DNA of 64,000 bases from Rhizomys pruinosus. Lineage: Eukaryota > Chordata > Mammalia > Rodentia > Spalacidae. The stretch spans positions 432,198-496,197 of the forward strand of contig VZQC01006699.1 in NCBI GenBank assembly GCA_009823505.1, read 5' to 3'. The notes under the pieces are model-generated. The model saw only the letters and a program-made list of their open reading frames with translations. It ran no database searches and was not told the DNA's origin. This document shows positions 33,906 to 45,399 of this stretch, one piece after another (the first letter of the stretch is position 1; each line of letters opens with the position of its first letter). The position numbers were made by a program, and so were the translations under genes.

Positions 33906-34264
33906 AGTGGATGGTTTGAATGAGAATGTCGCCTATAGGCTCCAAGTATCTGCACATTTTTGTCACCAGCTAGGGATGCTGATTTGGGGGGTACTTAGAA
34001 GTTGTGGCCATGCTGAGGAAGCTCATCACTGGGGGTGGGCTTAGAGAGTTCAAAAGCCTGTGCCAGTCTCCAGTCCCCCTCTCTGCTTCCTGTGCCTGCT
34101 TAAAGATGTGAACCTCTGCTTTCTGCTCCTGTTCTGGCACCTCCTGCCACAATGTCTCTCTACCATGATGGACTCTAATTCTCCTGGAACTGTAAGCTCA
34201 GATAAACTCTTCCTTTATAAATTCCCTTGGTCGCGTGGTTCTATCAGAGCCACAGAGAAGTGGT
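33906..34264 (+). mobile_element. MaLR-type LTR
   Basis: Begins atggtttgaatgagaatg and ends with the typical block ccatgatggactctaattct, gataaactcttcctttat and a cagagccacag terminus. Order matches mammalian MaLR (ORR1/MT/MLT-type) LTRs. Confidence 0.72.
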
Positions 34265-35455
34265 CAATGCAGGGAGCATGCCGGGAAAGCCTTCCTACTG
34301 TGGGAAAAGAAATGATAAGAATCTCCCTTCCAACGTCCTAAGGACAAATTCCTTTCCTTCTATTAATTAATGTCTCATATCTGATTGTAGGATCCTCAGA
34401 TTCAAATGTGCTTTTGAGGCTAGCCTTTACTGCTGGAGCGCAGACAGTGCTGGGAAGGATTGCGAGGTGTGGAGAAAGTGTGGCTGGGCACTGCGTACAC
34501 AAAGAAGAAACTGTCATAGTTTTAGAGAACACTTGAGTAGGCTGTGGGAATCAACATAATAACAAAGATATTTTTCCTCTTTCTCCAGTTTTTACACTTC
34601 AAAGGAGCTTTATGAATTTAGTTCATTATTATGACACAGTTAACATTGGCCAGCTGAAAACTGAGGTTGCTGGCTTCTATTGCTTCTCTTCTCCCCAAGC
34701 TCTGGTTTGACTCTCTAACCTTCTGTCTCCAGTTTCACATTTTCGTTAACCTGACATCCTTATCTGACCTCTCAGTTAAACTGGGTTGTGGAAGAAAGAA
34801 CTTATAAAGGCCTAAGAATCATTCTTGAGCAAGCTATAATGAGTACTTCTTTGGAATTTCCCTCAGGGTTGAAAAAGCAGACTTGAGGTTCTCAAGCTGA
34901 GCGGCTCAGCCACTCAGGATCATGTTACTTACTGCCAGCAAAGTCCTTACAAGTAGACTGTGGAAAAAGAATGTAAAAAAACCCCATTTGATCCTGGCTG
35001 ATAAAGACAGCTCCAATGTGATAGGAGAGCTTTAATACTTTCCTTCCTAGGATCTGGCCTTATCTATAGAAAAGTTATCCAATAACATCTACTGTTTGGC
35101 AGGGCTTCGATTAATGTTTAAAGAAACGGGCAATGTGACATATTAGTTTTTTAAAAATAGCCACCACTGAATTGAAATAGGTCAGTATAAAATGAATCTT
35201 TTCTCCAAAGGGCCTTAATCTTTTTACCACGCTATGATATTATAAATGCTATTGTCTAGCCTTTACCAAACATTTTCTGTGTGCCAGGTTCTAGTGTATG
35301 CATCTTAATTTGCTTTCTAACCTCAAAGCAACCTATGATGTGGATTTTCCTCATTTTACTAATGAAAGAAGGTAAGCTTCAGAGACATGACTTGCCTTTG
35401 GTTCAAGTAGGTAAAGGACAGAATTAGGATTCAATGAGTCTTTATGTCCTTAAAT
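34265..35455. other. Unique noncoding DNA
   Basis: No recognised repeat, gene or RNA. Modest GC, no long conserved-looking frame. Confidence 0.45.
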
Positions 35456-35466
35456 TGTTTTCTTTA

Positions 35467-35677
35467 TGTTTAAAAAATATTTTATATTTGTTTTGTGTGC
35501 ATTGCCTGTGTACCTGTGTCAGACAGTGCCCCTGGAGGTCAGAAGAATGCGTCAGATTCTCCTGGAGCGCGAGTTATGGACAGCTGTTTGCCACCGTGTG
35601 AGTGCTGGGAATTGAACCAGGGTTCGCTGCAAGAGCAGGCCAGTGTTCTTAACTGCTGAGCCATCTCTCCAGCCCCT
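35467..35677 (-). mobile_element. B2 SINE
   Basis: Antisense, older B2 ending ccatctctccagccc. TSD tgttttcttta at 35456-35466 and near 35682-35692. Confidence 0.88.
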
Positions 35678-35692
35678 AAGATGTTTTCTTTA

Positions 35693-36714
35693 ATCACTGC
35701 TATGATGCCTTTTTGGGTGTGTTTATACAGAATGAGCATACTCTATGCTTGGTAGTTTTCAATCAGAAAGCCAGAGTTCAGTATCTATCCTTCAAAAGCC
35801 TCCTATTCCATCTTTTTCTCTCCCTACTATAACATATAGAACAAAGTTTCGGGGACAACACAGCTTAGAGAGCTGGGCTGAGGCTATGTGGACACGTACT
35901 TGGAAAATGAAGTCAAAAGGCAAGAAGAAGAAGACTTGCTTGTTTAGGAGTTCAATGATTTCTGAAGAAACCAGCCTTCATTCATGAAATTCCAGGCTCT
36001 CCCAGCAGAGGGCAGTTACAATATTAAAAATGAACCCCTACAGCCCTCTATGTCCAACCACCAGGTCACATCACATGTGGATTTAGTCTTATGGCAGCTC
36101 AGCTCACATCCTGGAAAGAACTCTGTTTCTTTCAAGTCTGAAACTAATATATCATGCCATATTAAAAAAATGACAACAACCTAGAAGCTTAAAGGAGCTT
36201 ATGGCATCTTAGAAATCATTTCTTCACATGGGAACGTTAACATGGAGCAGAGATCTGCTCACGCCAGTCCATTGGAGTTGGGTGGGCAGCCTGTACTGCA
36301 GTGGCTGAGTCAAAAGCATTCTTCTGCGCCCATGACTTTCAAGTCTTCAGTTACATATCATCTAGGCGTAACTAAACTGGTTCCTCCAGAAAATTAGTCT
36401 TATCTTTTTTTCCTGAGGATTATACACAGTAGCTGAGAAAAAGGATTAAAGTTGTGTATATGTATGTGCACGTGTGTGCATGTGTGTGTATGGGTGTGTG
36501 AGGTACATGTGGAGGCCAGGGGTCAACCTCAGGTGTTCTTCCTCAGATGTAACCAATCCTTTTTTTTTCCCTTTTAAGTATTTTTATTTATTCAAGAATG
36601 TCCTATATTTTGATCATACATCACATTTTGGTCATACATCTCCCCCTCTCCTTCCCTACCTTGCTGCCTCTACCAACTTCATGTCCTCTGTTATTAACTG
36701 TCTTTTTCATTGTT
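35693..36714. other. Unique noncoding DNA
   Basis: Includes a TG-rich stretch near 36455-36500. No gene seen. Confidence 0.45.
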
Positions 36715-36848
36715 TGTGAGTTTGAGACACAGCCTCCTAGTAGCCCCAGCTGGCCTAGAACCTATTATGTAGACCAGGATGACTTCTATCTCACAGAGAT
36801 CTGCCTGTCTCTGCCTCAGATTAAAGGCTTGCATCACCATGGCTGGCT
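36715..36848 (-). mobile_element. Diverged B1 SINE
   Basis: Antisense B1 with ccccagctggcctagaac, then agagatctgcctgtctctgc and tggctggctc. Confidence 0.8.
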
Positions 36849-36863
36849 CATCTTTTTTTTTTA

Positions 36864-37403
36864 AAATTTTTTATTATTTTTTCTTTCTTTGTTTATTTTT
36901 TTAAGGGATTCTACAATATAAGAGCACATTGATGTTGCTCAGTTTGTCATACAATTAGGTAATTGGTGCTAGCATCCACAGATGAGGGATACCATTCGTT
37001 GTTTGTTTTTCTGGGACTGTGTTACTTCACTTAACATGATATCTTCTAGCTCCATCCATTTACCTGCAAAGTTCATGATGTCATCTTTCTTTACTGCTGC
37101 ATAGCACTCCATTGTGTAGGTGTACCACATTTTCTCTATCCACTTGTCAGTTGAGGGGCACTTGGGTTGGTTCCAGCTCCTTACTATTGTGAAGAGAGCT
37201 GCAGTAAACATGGCTGTGCATGTATCTCTGCAGTAAGATGAGTCTTGTGGGTACATACCCAGGAGTGGTATGGCTGAGTCGGGTGGCAAGTTCATTCCAA
37301 GTCTTCAAGACTTCCACACTGCTTTCCATAGTGGCTGTACAAGTTTATATTCCCACCAGCAATGGATGAGTATTTCCCTTTCCCACAACCTCTCCAGCAC
37401 AAT
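36864..37403 (-). mobile_element. 5'-truncated L1 (3' UTR and ORF2 C-terminus)
   Basis: Plus strand runs tttaagggattctacaatat (L1 3' end), then atgaactttgcaggtaaatgg in reverse and tccagcacaatc. The minus-strand frame gives the ORF2 tail with EKMWYTYTMECYAAVKK. Truncated about 500 bp from its 3' end, with T runs on both sides. The ORF2 tail is still open over about 108 codons. Confidence 0.88.
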
Positions 37404-37429
37404 CTTTTTTTTTTTTTTTTTTGTAATAG

Positions 37430-38540
37430 GAAGGCATATCTAATCTTTGTTTTCCAAATGCTCTTAGGTGTGTGTCTATTCCTTGGAGTCAACCTACTGG
37501 ACATCATTAAGGCCAGTAAGGAAACTGACTTTTTCTCTCTGTCTCCCAGCATCTATCAATTTCTAATAGATGCTAGGCTGTGGCTGGAGCTGGGGCTTCC
37601 TGCCTACCTTCCCCATCCTTGATGTGCTCCTGTCTGGCTTAGGTTTGCTTAGGTCTTGTGCACATTGTCATAAGAGTTAGGTTCATATGTGTAACTACCT
37701 TGTGCTGCCCAGACAGCACAAATTCCTTGTATTCATCGACCACCTCTGACTCCTAAAATCTTCCCCACTCCTCCTCAGCAATGATCCTCGAGCCTTGTGA
37801 GCAGAGGGTGTGATATGAGTGTCCCATTTAGGGCTTAGCACTCCTCAGTCTCTTAATCTTTGCATAGTGACCATTGTGGGTCTTTGTGTTAATTGCTGTC
37901 TGCTGCAACAAGGAACTTCTCTGATGAGATTTGAGAGATGAACTAATCTATGGATATAACAAGTTCTTAGGTGTCAGTTTAATACTATGTCCATTTAGCA
38001 GACTGATAGTAGTAAGTTCTCCCCTATGGCCTGTGACTTGTCTAGCCACACATCTTTGGCCTTGATAACAATGTTAGGCATGGAGTCCTTTTGTAAAGCA
38101 GGCCATCAATTAGAAGGTGGTTGCTTATTCCTATAACATTCATGCCACTGTTGCACCAATTCGCATATTTTGTCAAACCAGCTGTTTCTGTGGCTTACAG
38201 GAGTCACAGCTGGGAAAGGCTGATGATGACCTGTCTCTGCCAGTAACATGCATAGCACCTTTCAGTACTTTAAAAACTGGCCAGTAGAGATGAAGCTTAA
38301 GGTCAGTAGTAGCCTGATTTCTCTCTGTTTCGTGACTCAGGTATGTAGTATTTTCAGCAATAGGGTCTTACTGTCAAGGTCTGGGTAGGGCAGTAACCAA
38401 CTGTAATGGCAATAGCTCTTGTTTGAGGGCCTATGGGATCTCTTTGGTCAACAACTCCAGAAAAAGGAGCCCATTCCTGGTTCTGGGATTTTCACTTGCT
38501 AGCCAGTGGTGTCTAGTAGGGGGACACTGAACCTGTGTAA
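37430..38540 (-). mobile_element. Old rodent L1 (Lx-like) 3' UTR repeat, copy 4
   Basis: The longest copy in the window. Collinear with 2466-3470 and part of 7453-8420 (taatactatgtccatttagc, gcatgcatagca equivalents). Same orientation as the other three. Confidence 0.55.
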
Positions 38541-38545
38541 TAGGG

Positions 38546-38950
38546 TATACTGGATAGCTTTAGTGTCAACTTGACATATCTGGGTTAAGGGAGTCTCAAC
38601 CGGGGAATTGCCTCCATTGGACTGTCCTGTGGCCATGTCTGTGGGATATTTTCTTAATTGTTGAGTGATGTTCGAGGGCCCGGTCCACTGTGGGTGCACC
38701 CCTGGACAGGTTGTTGTATACAGTATAAGAAAGCAGGCTGGGCCTGGGCCAGGGGAGCAAGCCAGTAAACAGCATTTCTCCATGGCCTGTACTTCAGCTC
38801 CTGCCTCCAGGTTCCTGCCCTGAGTTCCTGCCTTGGGCTCCCTAAGTGATGAACTGTGACCCAGGAGAAGTAAGCTGAATAAACCCTTTCCTCCCCAAGT
38901 TGGTGTTGGTCAGAGTGTTTCATCACTGCAATTGAAGGCAAACTAGAATA
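38546..38950 (+). mobile_element. Solo LTR-like repeat (copy C)
   Basis: Same family as 30604-30978 (gcctccattgga, aataaaccctttcctcc), about 405 bp. The start is mutated (tatactgg) and the TSD is not clear, so it is older. Confidence 0.7.
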
Positions 38951-38954
38951 CAAG

Positions 38955-39204
38955 GTAGCTACATCAAACTCTTTTTGTATTGTGTATGCATATGTTGAAT
39001 ATAGTCTCTCATTGATCTGAAGCTCTTAAATTAGGTTAGGCTGGCTGACCAGTGAATCCCAGGGCTCTGCCTATTTCCAGCTTACCAGCGCTGTTATTAC
39101 AAGCCAGTGCCATAATGCTCAGCTTTTTTCTGGGTTTTAACTCAGGTCCTCATGCTTACATGGTAAGCATTGTCTGGTTGTGCTATCTTCCAAGCTCTGA
39201 ATAT

Positions 39205-39241
<37 letters not shown>

Positions 39242-40140
39242 TGTTTACATGCACTTGCACATGCAAGTGTGCATACATACGTGTGGCTGGAGAAGGACAA
39301 GTGCCTTCATGTATTGTGCGCTGCCTTATTTCCCTTGAGACATGATCTCTCACTGAACCTGGAGCTCACTGTTTTTTGTTGTTGTTGTTGTTGTTTGTTT
39401 GTTTTGGCTAGGCCGGCTGGCCAGCAAGCCTCACCAATCTTCGCATCTCTGCTCCCCACAGTTAGAAGTATTTGCAGACATGCCTGGATTTTTACATGAG
39501 TGCTAGGGATCTAAGCTAAGGCCTTCATGCTTGCATAGTAAGACATTCTTATCCATGAACCACCTGCCTAATCCCAGCCCCAAAGTTTGGGGTAGACCAA
39601 AGAGTTTAGAACAAGAAGGGAAAATACTGAAAATGTGGATTTAGAAAGTATTGTCAAAACAGATTGTATAATAGTTTTCATATGAGGAAGCCAAGAACTG
39701 AGGAATGATATAGTCATAACAGGGTTTCAGGAAGATGACTCTCTTCATCCTCTCACACCCTCTGAAGTGTAAGTTTAGTGTTTATTAGGGCTCCTAACTA
39801 CAGGGCAGCAGCATGAACCAATCAAATCCCTCCATGTATATTTTTGGATACCCGTAGGCATGAACCTATGGTCTTAGTTGGTTATCTTTTTCTTGTCTGC
39901 AGCTAGCAGAGCCCTTTGCTCAGATCTGTCCAGTACATAGACCAGACCCTTCCACAATTCCCTGAAGGCTAAGTTGACACTGGGCTCCCATGAGGAACAA
40001 AACTTTACTGGTGAGTAACTTGAGGATGTTTCTGTGTTTTTAAAAAGAAATAATCAAAACAAAATCTTGCTCGTGTAGATCTCAGACTCCATCCACCAAG
40101 CTCTCTCAGGATCTCTTGCTAACTTGTTCTTTCATGCAGA
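38955..40140. other. Noncoding with TG and TTG repeats
   Basis: (TG)n at 39204-39240, (TTG)n at about 39377-39400. A possible degraded SINE around 39330-39580. No gene. Confidence 0.5.
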
Positions 40141-40151
40141 ACAATGGTCCT

Positions 40152-40363
40152 TTTAAAAAAAGTTATTATTTTATTTGGTGCATGTGTGTATTATCTGCAT
40201 ATAACCCTGTCATGCAATGCCCTCAGAGGACAGAAGAGGATGCTGAATTCCCTGAAACTGAAGTTACGGACAGTTGTTAGCTGCCATTTGGGTCCTGGGA
40301 TTCGAACCCCAGACTTCTGCAAGAACCATCAGTGTTCTTAACCTCTGAGCCATCTCTCCAGCC
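40152..40363 (-). mobile_element. Older B2 SINE
   Basis: Antisense B2 ending ccatctctccagcccc. Imperfect flanking repeat of the form tggtccttttaaaa / tagtcctgttttaaaa. Confidence 0.85.
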
Positions 40364-40592
40364 CCTTAATAGTCCTGTTTTAAAATGATGTCTTATTGAA
40401 AGTAAAATGGCTTTGGGAACTTGTGCTAGCTCCTAATTTTTCTATTTTCTCACCTAAGATCCTTAAAACTGAAATCTCTATACAATAAGAACTTCCTGAC
40501 AATTTGTGGTTTAACCTCTCTCTTCCTTGCCAATGACTCTCCCTTTAGTTAAGGCAAAGGCCTGCTGCTACCTCTATGCTTCTGTTCTTTAA

Positions 40593-40744
40593 TTTTTTTT
40601 TTTTTTTTGAGACAGGGTTTCCCTGTAGCCCCCGCTGACCTGGAACTTGCTCTGTAGACCAGGCTGACCTTGAACTCACAGAGATCTGCCTGCCTCTGCC
40701 TCCCAAGTGCTGGGATTAAAGGTATGCACCACCAAGCCTGGCTC
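40593..40744 (-). mobile_element. B1 SINE
   Basis: Antisense B1, inserted at the tail of the next element. Flanking repeat ctttaattt. Confidence 0.92.
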
Positions 40745-41000
40745 TTTAATTTAAAAAAAAATTTTTTTTTTGGTCTTTTCGAGACAGGGTTTCCCTGTAG
40801 CCCCAGCTGTCCTGGAACTCTCTCTGTAAACCAGGCTGGCCTTGAACTCACAAAGATCTGCCTGACAGAAGAGGGCACTGGATCCCCTGGACCTGGAGCT
40901 ACTGAGAGTTGTTAGCTGCCATGTAGGTGCCAGGATTCAAACCCAGGTTTTCTGCAAGAACAACCAGTGCTGTTAACCACTGAGCCATCTCTCCAGCCCC
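40745..41000 (-). mobile_element. Chimeric B2-B1 SINE, second junction type
   Basis: On the minus strand an about 130-bp B2 head (to ccctcttctg) passes at 40865 into the interior of a B1 (caggcagatctttgtg) and on to the B1 tail. The outer repeat atgcttctgttctt / atgcttccattctt (40576-40589 and 41001-41014) flanks the chimera together with the B1 at 40593. Different junction from the 33047 and 52016 copies. Confidence 0.7.
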
Positions 41001-41014
41001 ATGCTTCCATTCTT

Positions 41015-41640
41015 CTTTTCCCTCAGCTCTAAAGCCATTGACATGAGCCACACAGTTCTCTGCCATTGTGCTGATTCCTCCTGAACCTGCCCAGAGCCAC
41101 ACCACGACTACAGAAGAAAGTTCAAATCAAAAATTAAATTATACAGAGGTGAATTTACCCTAAGATGATAAACTATTTTGCCCAGTAGTAGATAAGTGTT
41201 TTACAAACTAGCACTGTGACCAATCTGGGGTCATGAAATCAAGTCTGAGGTTGTATCATTAGAGGGCATCTGTGCAGCAAAGCTAAATGTTATGTAGCAC
41301 GGGTGTGCATGCACTCACCAGGCCACAGTGACAGGCATGTTTCTCATTGTAGATGTGGTCAGAAAGGTAAAAAAGAAGGCACTGATTTAACTCCTTTATT
41401 CTAGGCTAGAATCTAAATTTTATTTGAAAAAATAATCCTTCAAAGGGTTCTTTGATTATGAAGAGGTAAAGAATAGCCTTTTATTTAAAACCGGAATTCA
41501 CCTTAACTCCCTAAGCAACTAATCAAGCAACTTTAAAAGTGCTATTTTGCCTCAAGGACAATGACAAAGATCTTGTGTTCGGCTGCTGCTTGCTTCCCAG
41601 CCCTAAACCGCTCCACTTCCGGTTTTGTATTTTGCACTGT
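41015..41640. other. Unique noncoding DNA
   Basis: No recognised feature. Confidence 0.5.
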
Positions 41641-41654
41641 AGGCATACAAAGAC

Positions 41655-41708
41655 TTTTCTTTTTTACTTTTCTTTTCTTTTCTTTTCTTTTCTTTTCTTT
41701 TCTTTCTT

Positions 41709-41746
<38 letters not shown>

Positions 41747-41888
41747 TCTTTTCGAGACAGGGTCTCCCTGTAGCCCCAGCTGGCCTGGAATTCACTCTGT
41801 AGACCAGGCTGGCCTTGAACTCACAAAGATCGGCCTGCCTCTGCCTCCCAAGTGGTAGGATTAAAGGTGTGCACCACCACACCCGGCT
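41655..41888 (-). mobile_element. B1 SINE with long (CTTTT)n/T tail
   Basis: Antisense B1 at about 41740-41888, preceded by an expanded A tail seen as ttttc repeats and 33 T residues. Confidence 0.93.
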
Positions 41889-42545
41889 TTTTTTTTTTTT
41901 AACGTAGGCTACAAGCCTAAGAGTTGGGCCCTGTGGTTCAGTGGCAGGCCCTTGACCAGATGCAGACTTGATTTTACTCCTGTCTTTGGAGGTCTTCCAT
42001 CAAAGTGGATAAAGAGCTGCCTCATTTCCCTTTCAATGGAAGGTTAATATAAAAGATGCTGCAGTTGAGAAAGGCCATGTAATTTATTTTTTGTTCATTC
42101 AATAGCAATTTTGACTGGATGAACCCTTGGTCTTCTGGACTTTAATGTGAAAGCTTTGACATTTCTGCTGCGGCTCTGCTTTCAGCATGGAGAAGCCTGG
42201 TCCTGAACTTCTCTACTCCATCTGAAGGTTCACACTCATCCAGGTTAGTCATCTGATCTTATTTTCATGAGTCAAATATGTAAAAACCAGATGATCTATC
42301 TCGGCTGTTCCTTATGCACAAAAGAGTAAAATATAAAAAAGATACAGGATGTAGGCTAAGAGTTTACTGGATGTTTGAGGTTGATGGTATGTGTCTTTAT
42401 TTCTCATAAATTATAGCTAGAACCTTCTCTCCCTGTTTTGGCTCTAGAGGGGAGAGGACAGGCAGTGTTAGCTCAGACTTTGAGATAAGCACACACCTCA
42501 TGGTTCATGGAGAGAAAACACTCACCTGGGTATCTTTGGCATTTA

Positions 42546-42547
<2 letters not shown>

Positions 42548-42578
<31 letters not shown>
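42548..42578. repeat. (TTGA)n microsatellite
   Basis: About seven ttga units leading into a B1 tail. Confidence 0.9.
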
Positions 42579-42579
<1 letters not shown>

Positions 42580-42720
42580 CTTTTTGAGACAGGTTCTCCC
42601 TGTAGCCCCAGCTGACCTGGAACTCACTATGTAGGCCAGGCTGGCCTTAATCTCACAGAGATCTGCATGCCTCTGCCTTCCTAGTGCTGGGATTAAAGGT
42701 GTGCACCACCCTGCCTGGCC
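42579..42720 (-). mobile_element. B1 SINE upstream of HSPB3
   Basis: Antisense B1 (tttttgagacaggttctccc, then ggattaaaggtgtgcacc), about 330 bp before the HSPB3 ATG. Confidence 0.92.
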
Positions 42721-42794
42721 CTTACCTTGGTATCTATAAGTAAGTGCTGCTTCTCTTTCTCTCGGGGTGAGTAAGGCAGGACTGCCAGGGCTAA

Positions 42795-42800
42795 CATGTG
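42795..42800. promoter_or_regulatory. E-box (CATGTG)
   Basis: CANNTG site 255 bp before the HSPB3 ATG. A possible bHLH (MyoD-family or USF) site; six bases are common by chance. Confidence 0.25.
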
Positions 42801-42863
42801 AGAGCAATCCTTGCCTGGCTAGCTTGTGCAGGCTGAGTGCTAAATGCAACTCTGAAAGGCACG

Positions 42864-42873
42864 CTATAAATAG
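42864..42873. promoter_or_regulatory. MEF2-type box upstream of HSPB3
   Basis: CTATAAATAG is a perfect match to the MEF2 consensus YTAWWWWTAR, 186 bp before the ATG and 91 bp before the TATA box. HSPB3 is known as a muscle small heat-shock protein induced during myogenic differentiation, so a MEF2 site here is plausible. It could also act as a second TATA element. Confidence 0.5.
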
Positions 42874-42954
42874 CCGTTCATTGTCAGCGTGTGTGAAAAG
42901 ACAAGAGTGTGCTGGTCTGATGCAGGCCTAATTAAGCTGCTGTTTGCGCAGGGC

Positions 42955-42960
42955 TATAAA
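42955..42960 (+). promoter_or_regulatory. TATA box of HSPB3
   Basis: TATAAAGG in gcagggctataaagg, 90-95 bp before the ATG. A start site 25-32 bp downstream would give a 5' UTR of about 60-70 bp. Confidence 0.65.
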
Positions 42961-43049
42961 GGAAGCTGCTGGACTGGGAATCGGCAGGCAACGCCAGGGC
43001 CTGGACACTCACAGAAGGGAAGCCGCTCAAAGCCGGGGTTGCTTCTGCT

Positions 43050-43508
43050 ATGGCAAAAATCATTTTGAGGCACCTTATAGAGACCCCAGTGCGTTACCAG
43101 GAAGAGTTTGAAGCTCGAGGCCTGGAAGACTGCAGGCTGGATCATGCCTTATACGCACTGCCGGGGCCAACCATCGTGGACCTGAGGAAAGGCAGAGGGG
43201 CTTCGCAGGCTCCTGCAGGGGACTCGGCCCCATCAGAGAAGCCGCCCCGAGAAGGCGAATCCCGCTTCCAGATCCTGCTGGACGTGGTCCAGTTCCTGCC
43301 CGAGGACATCATCATCCAGACCTTCGAGGGCTGGCTGCTGATCAAGGCTCAGCACGGAACCAGAATGGACGAGCACGGGTTTATTTCCCGGAGCTTCACC
43401 AGACAATACAAACTGCCAGATGGCGTGGAAACCAAAGATTTGTCTGCCATCCTCTGTCACGATGGAATTTTGGTGGTGGAAGTAAAGGATCCACTTGGAA
43501 CCAAGTGA
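43050..43508 (+). CDS. HSPB3: Heat shock protein beta-3 (small HSP)
   Basis: Intact single-exon gene of 152 residues. HSPB3 is a muscle-enriched small heat-shock protein, ATP-independent, that forms a 3:1 hetero-tetramer with HSPB2. The protein starts [20 protein letters not shown]. Residues 1-45 are the short N-terminal region, 46-70 a variable Pro/Gly/Ser linker, and about 71-150 the alpha-crystallin domain with [24 protein letters not shown] and [12 protein letters not shown]. As in other HSPB3s there is almost no C-terminal tail and no IXI motif. Compared with the 150-residue human protein it has two extra linker residues. Arg7 and Arg118 (human Arg116, by alignment from memory), sites of reported neuromuscular variants, are retained. 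The start is the first ATG after the TATA box, with G at +4. No neighbouring gene lies in the window. Identification is from recognition of the sequence. Confidence 0.98.
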   Translation: MAKIILRHLIETPVRYQEEFEARGLEDCRLDHALYALPGPTIVDLRKGRGASQAPAGDSAPSEKPPREGESRFQILLDVVQFLPEDIIIQTFEGWLLIKAQHGTRMDEHGFISRSFTRQYKLPDGVETKDLSAILCHDGILVVEVKDPLGTK

Positions 43509-43610
43509 AACGGTATGGGTCCAGTTCAGACCGCCGGAGATGATAGCCAGTGACACCTGGGGATGTTTTCCCACCCACGTTTGAGATGGTTTGCTGTGGA
43601 TTTTATGAAG

Positions 43611-43616
43611 ATTAAA
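43611..43616 (+). terminator. HSPB3 poly(A) signal (ATTAAA)
   Basis: ATTAAA 103 bp after the stop codon, followed within 40 bp by a GT-rich stretch (tggtatgtggaggttgt) suited to cleavage-factor binding. Gives a short 3' UTR. Confidence 0.7.
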
Positions 43617-43639
43617 AATATATACTCAGTTCCTGGTAT

Positions 43640-45390
43640 GTGGAGGTTGTCTTTATTACTAGTAGGCAGAAAGGAGAATTGTTCAATGTGTTTGTGCAAT
43701 TCAAACTGATGCTATTTTTATAATGAAAGAATTGAAAAACTAGTAGACTATATTTAGTACTTGAGGGGGCTTAGCACTCTTTCTTGATTCCAAAACTCCA
43801 GAGAGGACTTTTGTTTTGATGCATAGCAAGACAGCAATGCTCAAATTCTTATCCATTTTACGGCAATCTTCCACGTTGCTAAAAAGAGTTCTCTCTTCAC
43901 ATGATAATCTTTTATTTTTTTTGTGTGTGTATATTTTAATTAAATAGGATGGTTAGAATTTAATGCTTGGGGGCTGGGTCCAACATCTAGGATTCACTGT
44001 AGTTACTACTGACTTCAGCCTCAGTGGGAATTTCCATATTCCTTAGTTTTTATAAGTTCAGCTATGGACCTCACTCAGTTTTTCAAAGTTAAACTGGGTC
44101 CTATCTGGAGTTAGTATATATTCTGTGGATATTTATAAAATACTGATAATGGTCAACACATGCTGTATATACTCTTGACAATTACATTTAGGAAACTAAA
44201 GCATTGAATTACTGCATCAGTAAGTTTTTATCCTTGCTATTTTGAAGGAACTTACAGTTTTAGACTTCGGAAGATGACAAAGTTGTCACGAATCTTCCAT
44301 GTCTGCTGATCTTTAGCTTTAAATAGCCTGGTGGCCAAGGACACCTGAGCTTAAAGGGCCAGCCCGGCTGTCTGAGCTTACATAGCACGTCTCAACGACT
44401 GGTGTTTCTATTCTCTGGAACTGCTGCTCTGGCTCCAAGTTGAGATGTTAGAAGTTAGAATTCACATTAGGAAGACCGCCTTCAACAGCTGCTCAGAGGC
44501 ATTCCAAATATTTGCTACCTCATTCTGTACATGCTAAATATTTCTGGGGAGGAAGTAACTGCTTTCCTTTAGGGAGGCACTGAACGTGAGCTGCCGAGGA
44601 GCTGGAGGACAGGGCTAAGAATAGAACTCAGTGTGGAAGACTCTGTCAGGGCAGACTACAGGCAGTGTCACCGTTCCCTTCCATCTCGCTTCCCTTTGTA
44701 GTTCAAGTTAAAACAGGAAAGACCTGAAGCAACTGGAAAATCAGAAATGCTTCTGGACACAAAGGTGACCTGAGAGTGAGGCTTGCTACTTGATTATATA
44801 AAAGGGGTTTAAAGTTGTCTGTTTTTATGAAGTTAATATCTGCCACCGAACTGAACTCTAGGATAAGGCATTCTGAGAAAGTGAATTTCATAGATCACCC
44901 TTGTTAGCACAGCTGACTGTGGAATTTGACATCTACTGAGAGAGAGAGAGAGAGAGAGGATCCAATCTGACCTGCATCAAATCACCATGACACATGGGAA
45001 TAGCATGGAAAACTGGTGCTTGGAGAGACAAACAACTAGCCCCATATTTTTTCATTTAGCCTGAATGTCTCACTAGATGCAGTCTTCCTTCTGGGAAACT
45101 TTGGGAACTGAAATTCCTACCATGAGGAATTTTTCCTTCAAAAATGAAAATTAAACACATCTCTAGTTACCACTTCTTTTTCCTAAGATAAAATTTAAAG
45201 GTATATATAGTTATTTTTTTATTTTCAAACGCTATGAAAAATACAACCACTTGTAGTAGATAGAAAGTAGATAACTACTTTCAACAGCTGCATAGCACGT
45301 TTTTTTCTTACCACTTTTGGCTAAGTTAGAATTCTGTCTGCATGAATCTGACATCCCGATTGCAGTGGGCACTGTGGGCTTCTGTCTCTA
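43640..45390. other. Unique noncoding DNA downstream of HSPB3
   Basis: No recognised repeat except (GA)n at 44939-44957. It could hold regulatory elements for HSPB3, but nothing specific is visible. Confidence 0.45.
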
Positions 45391-45399
45391 TGACCAACA

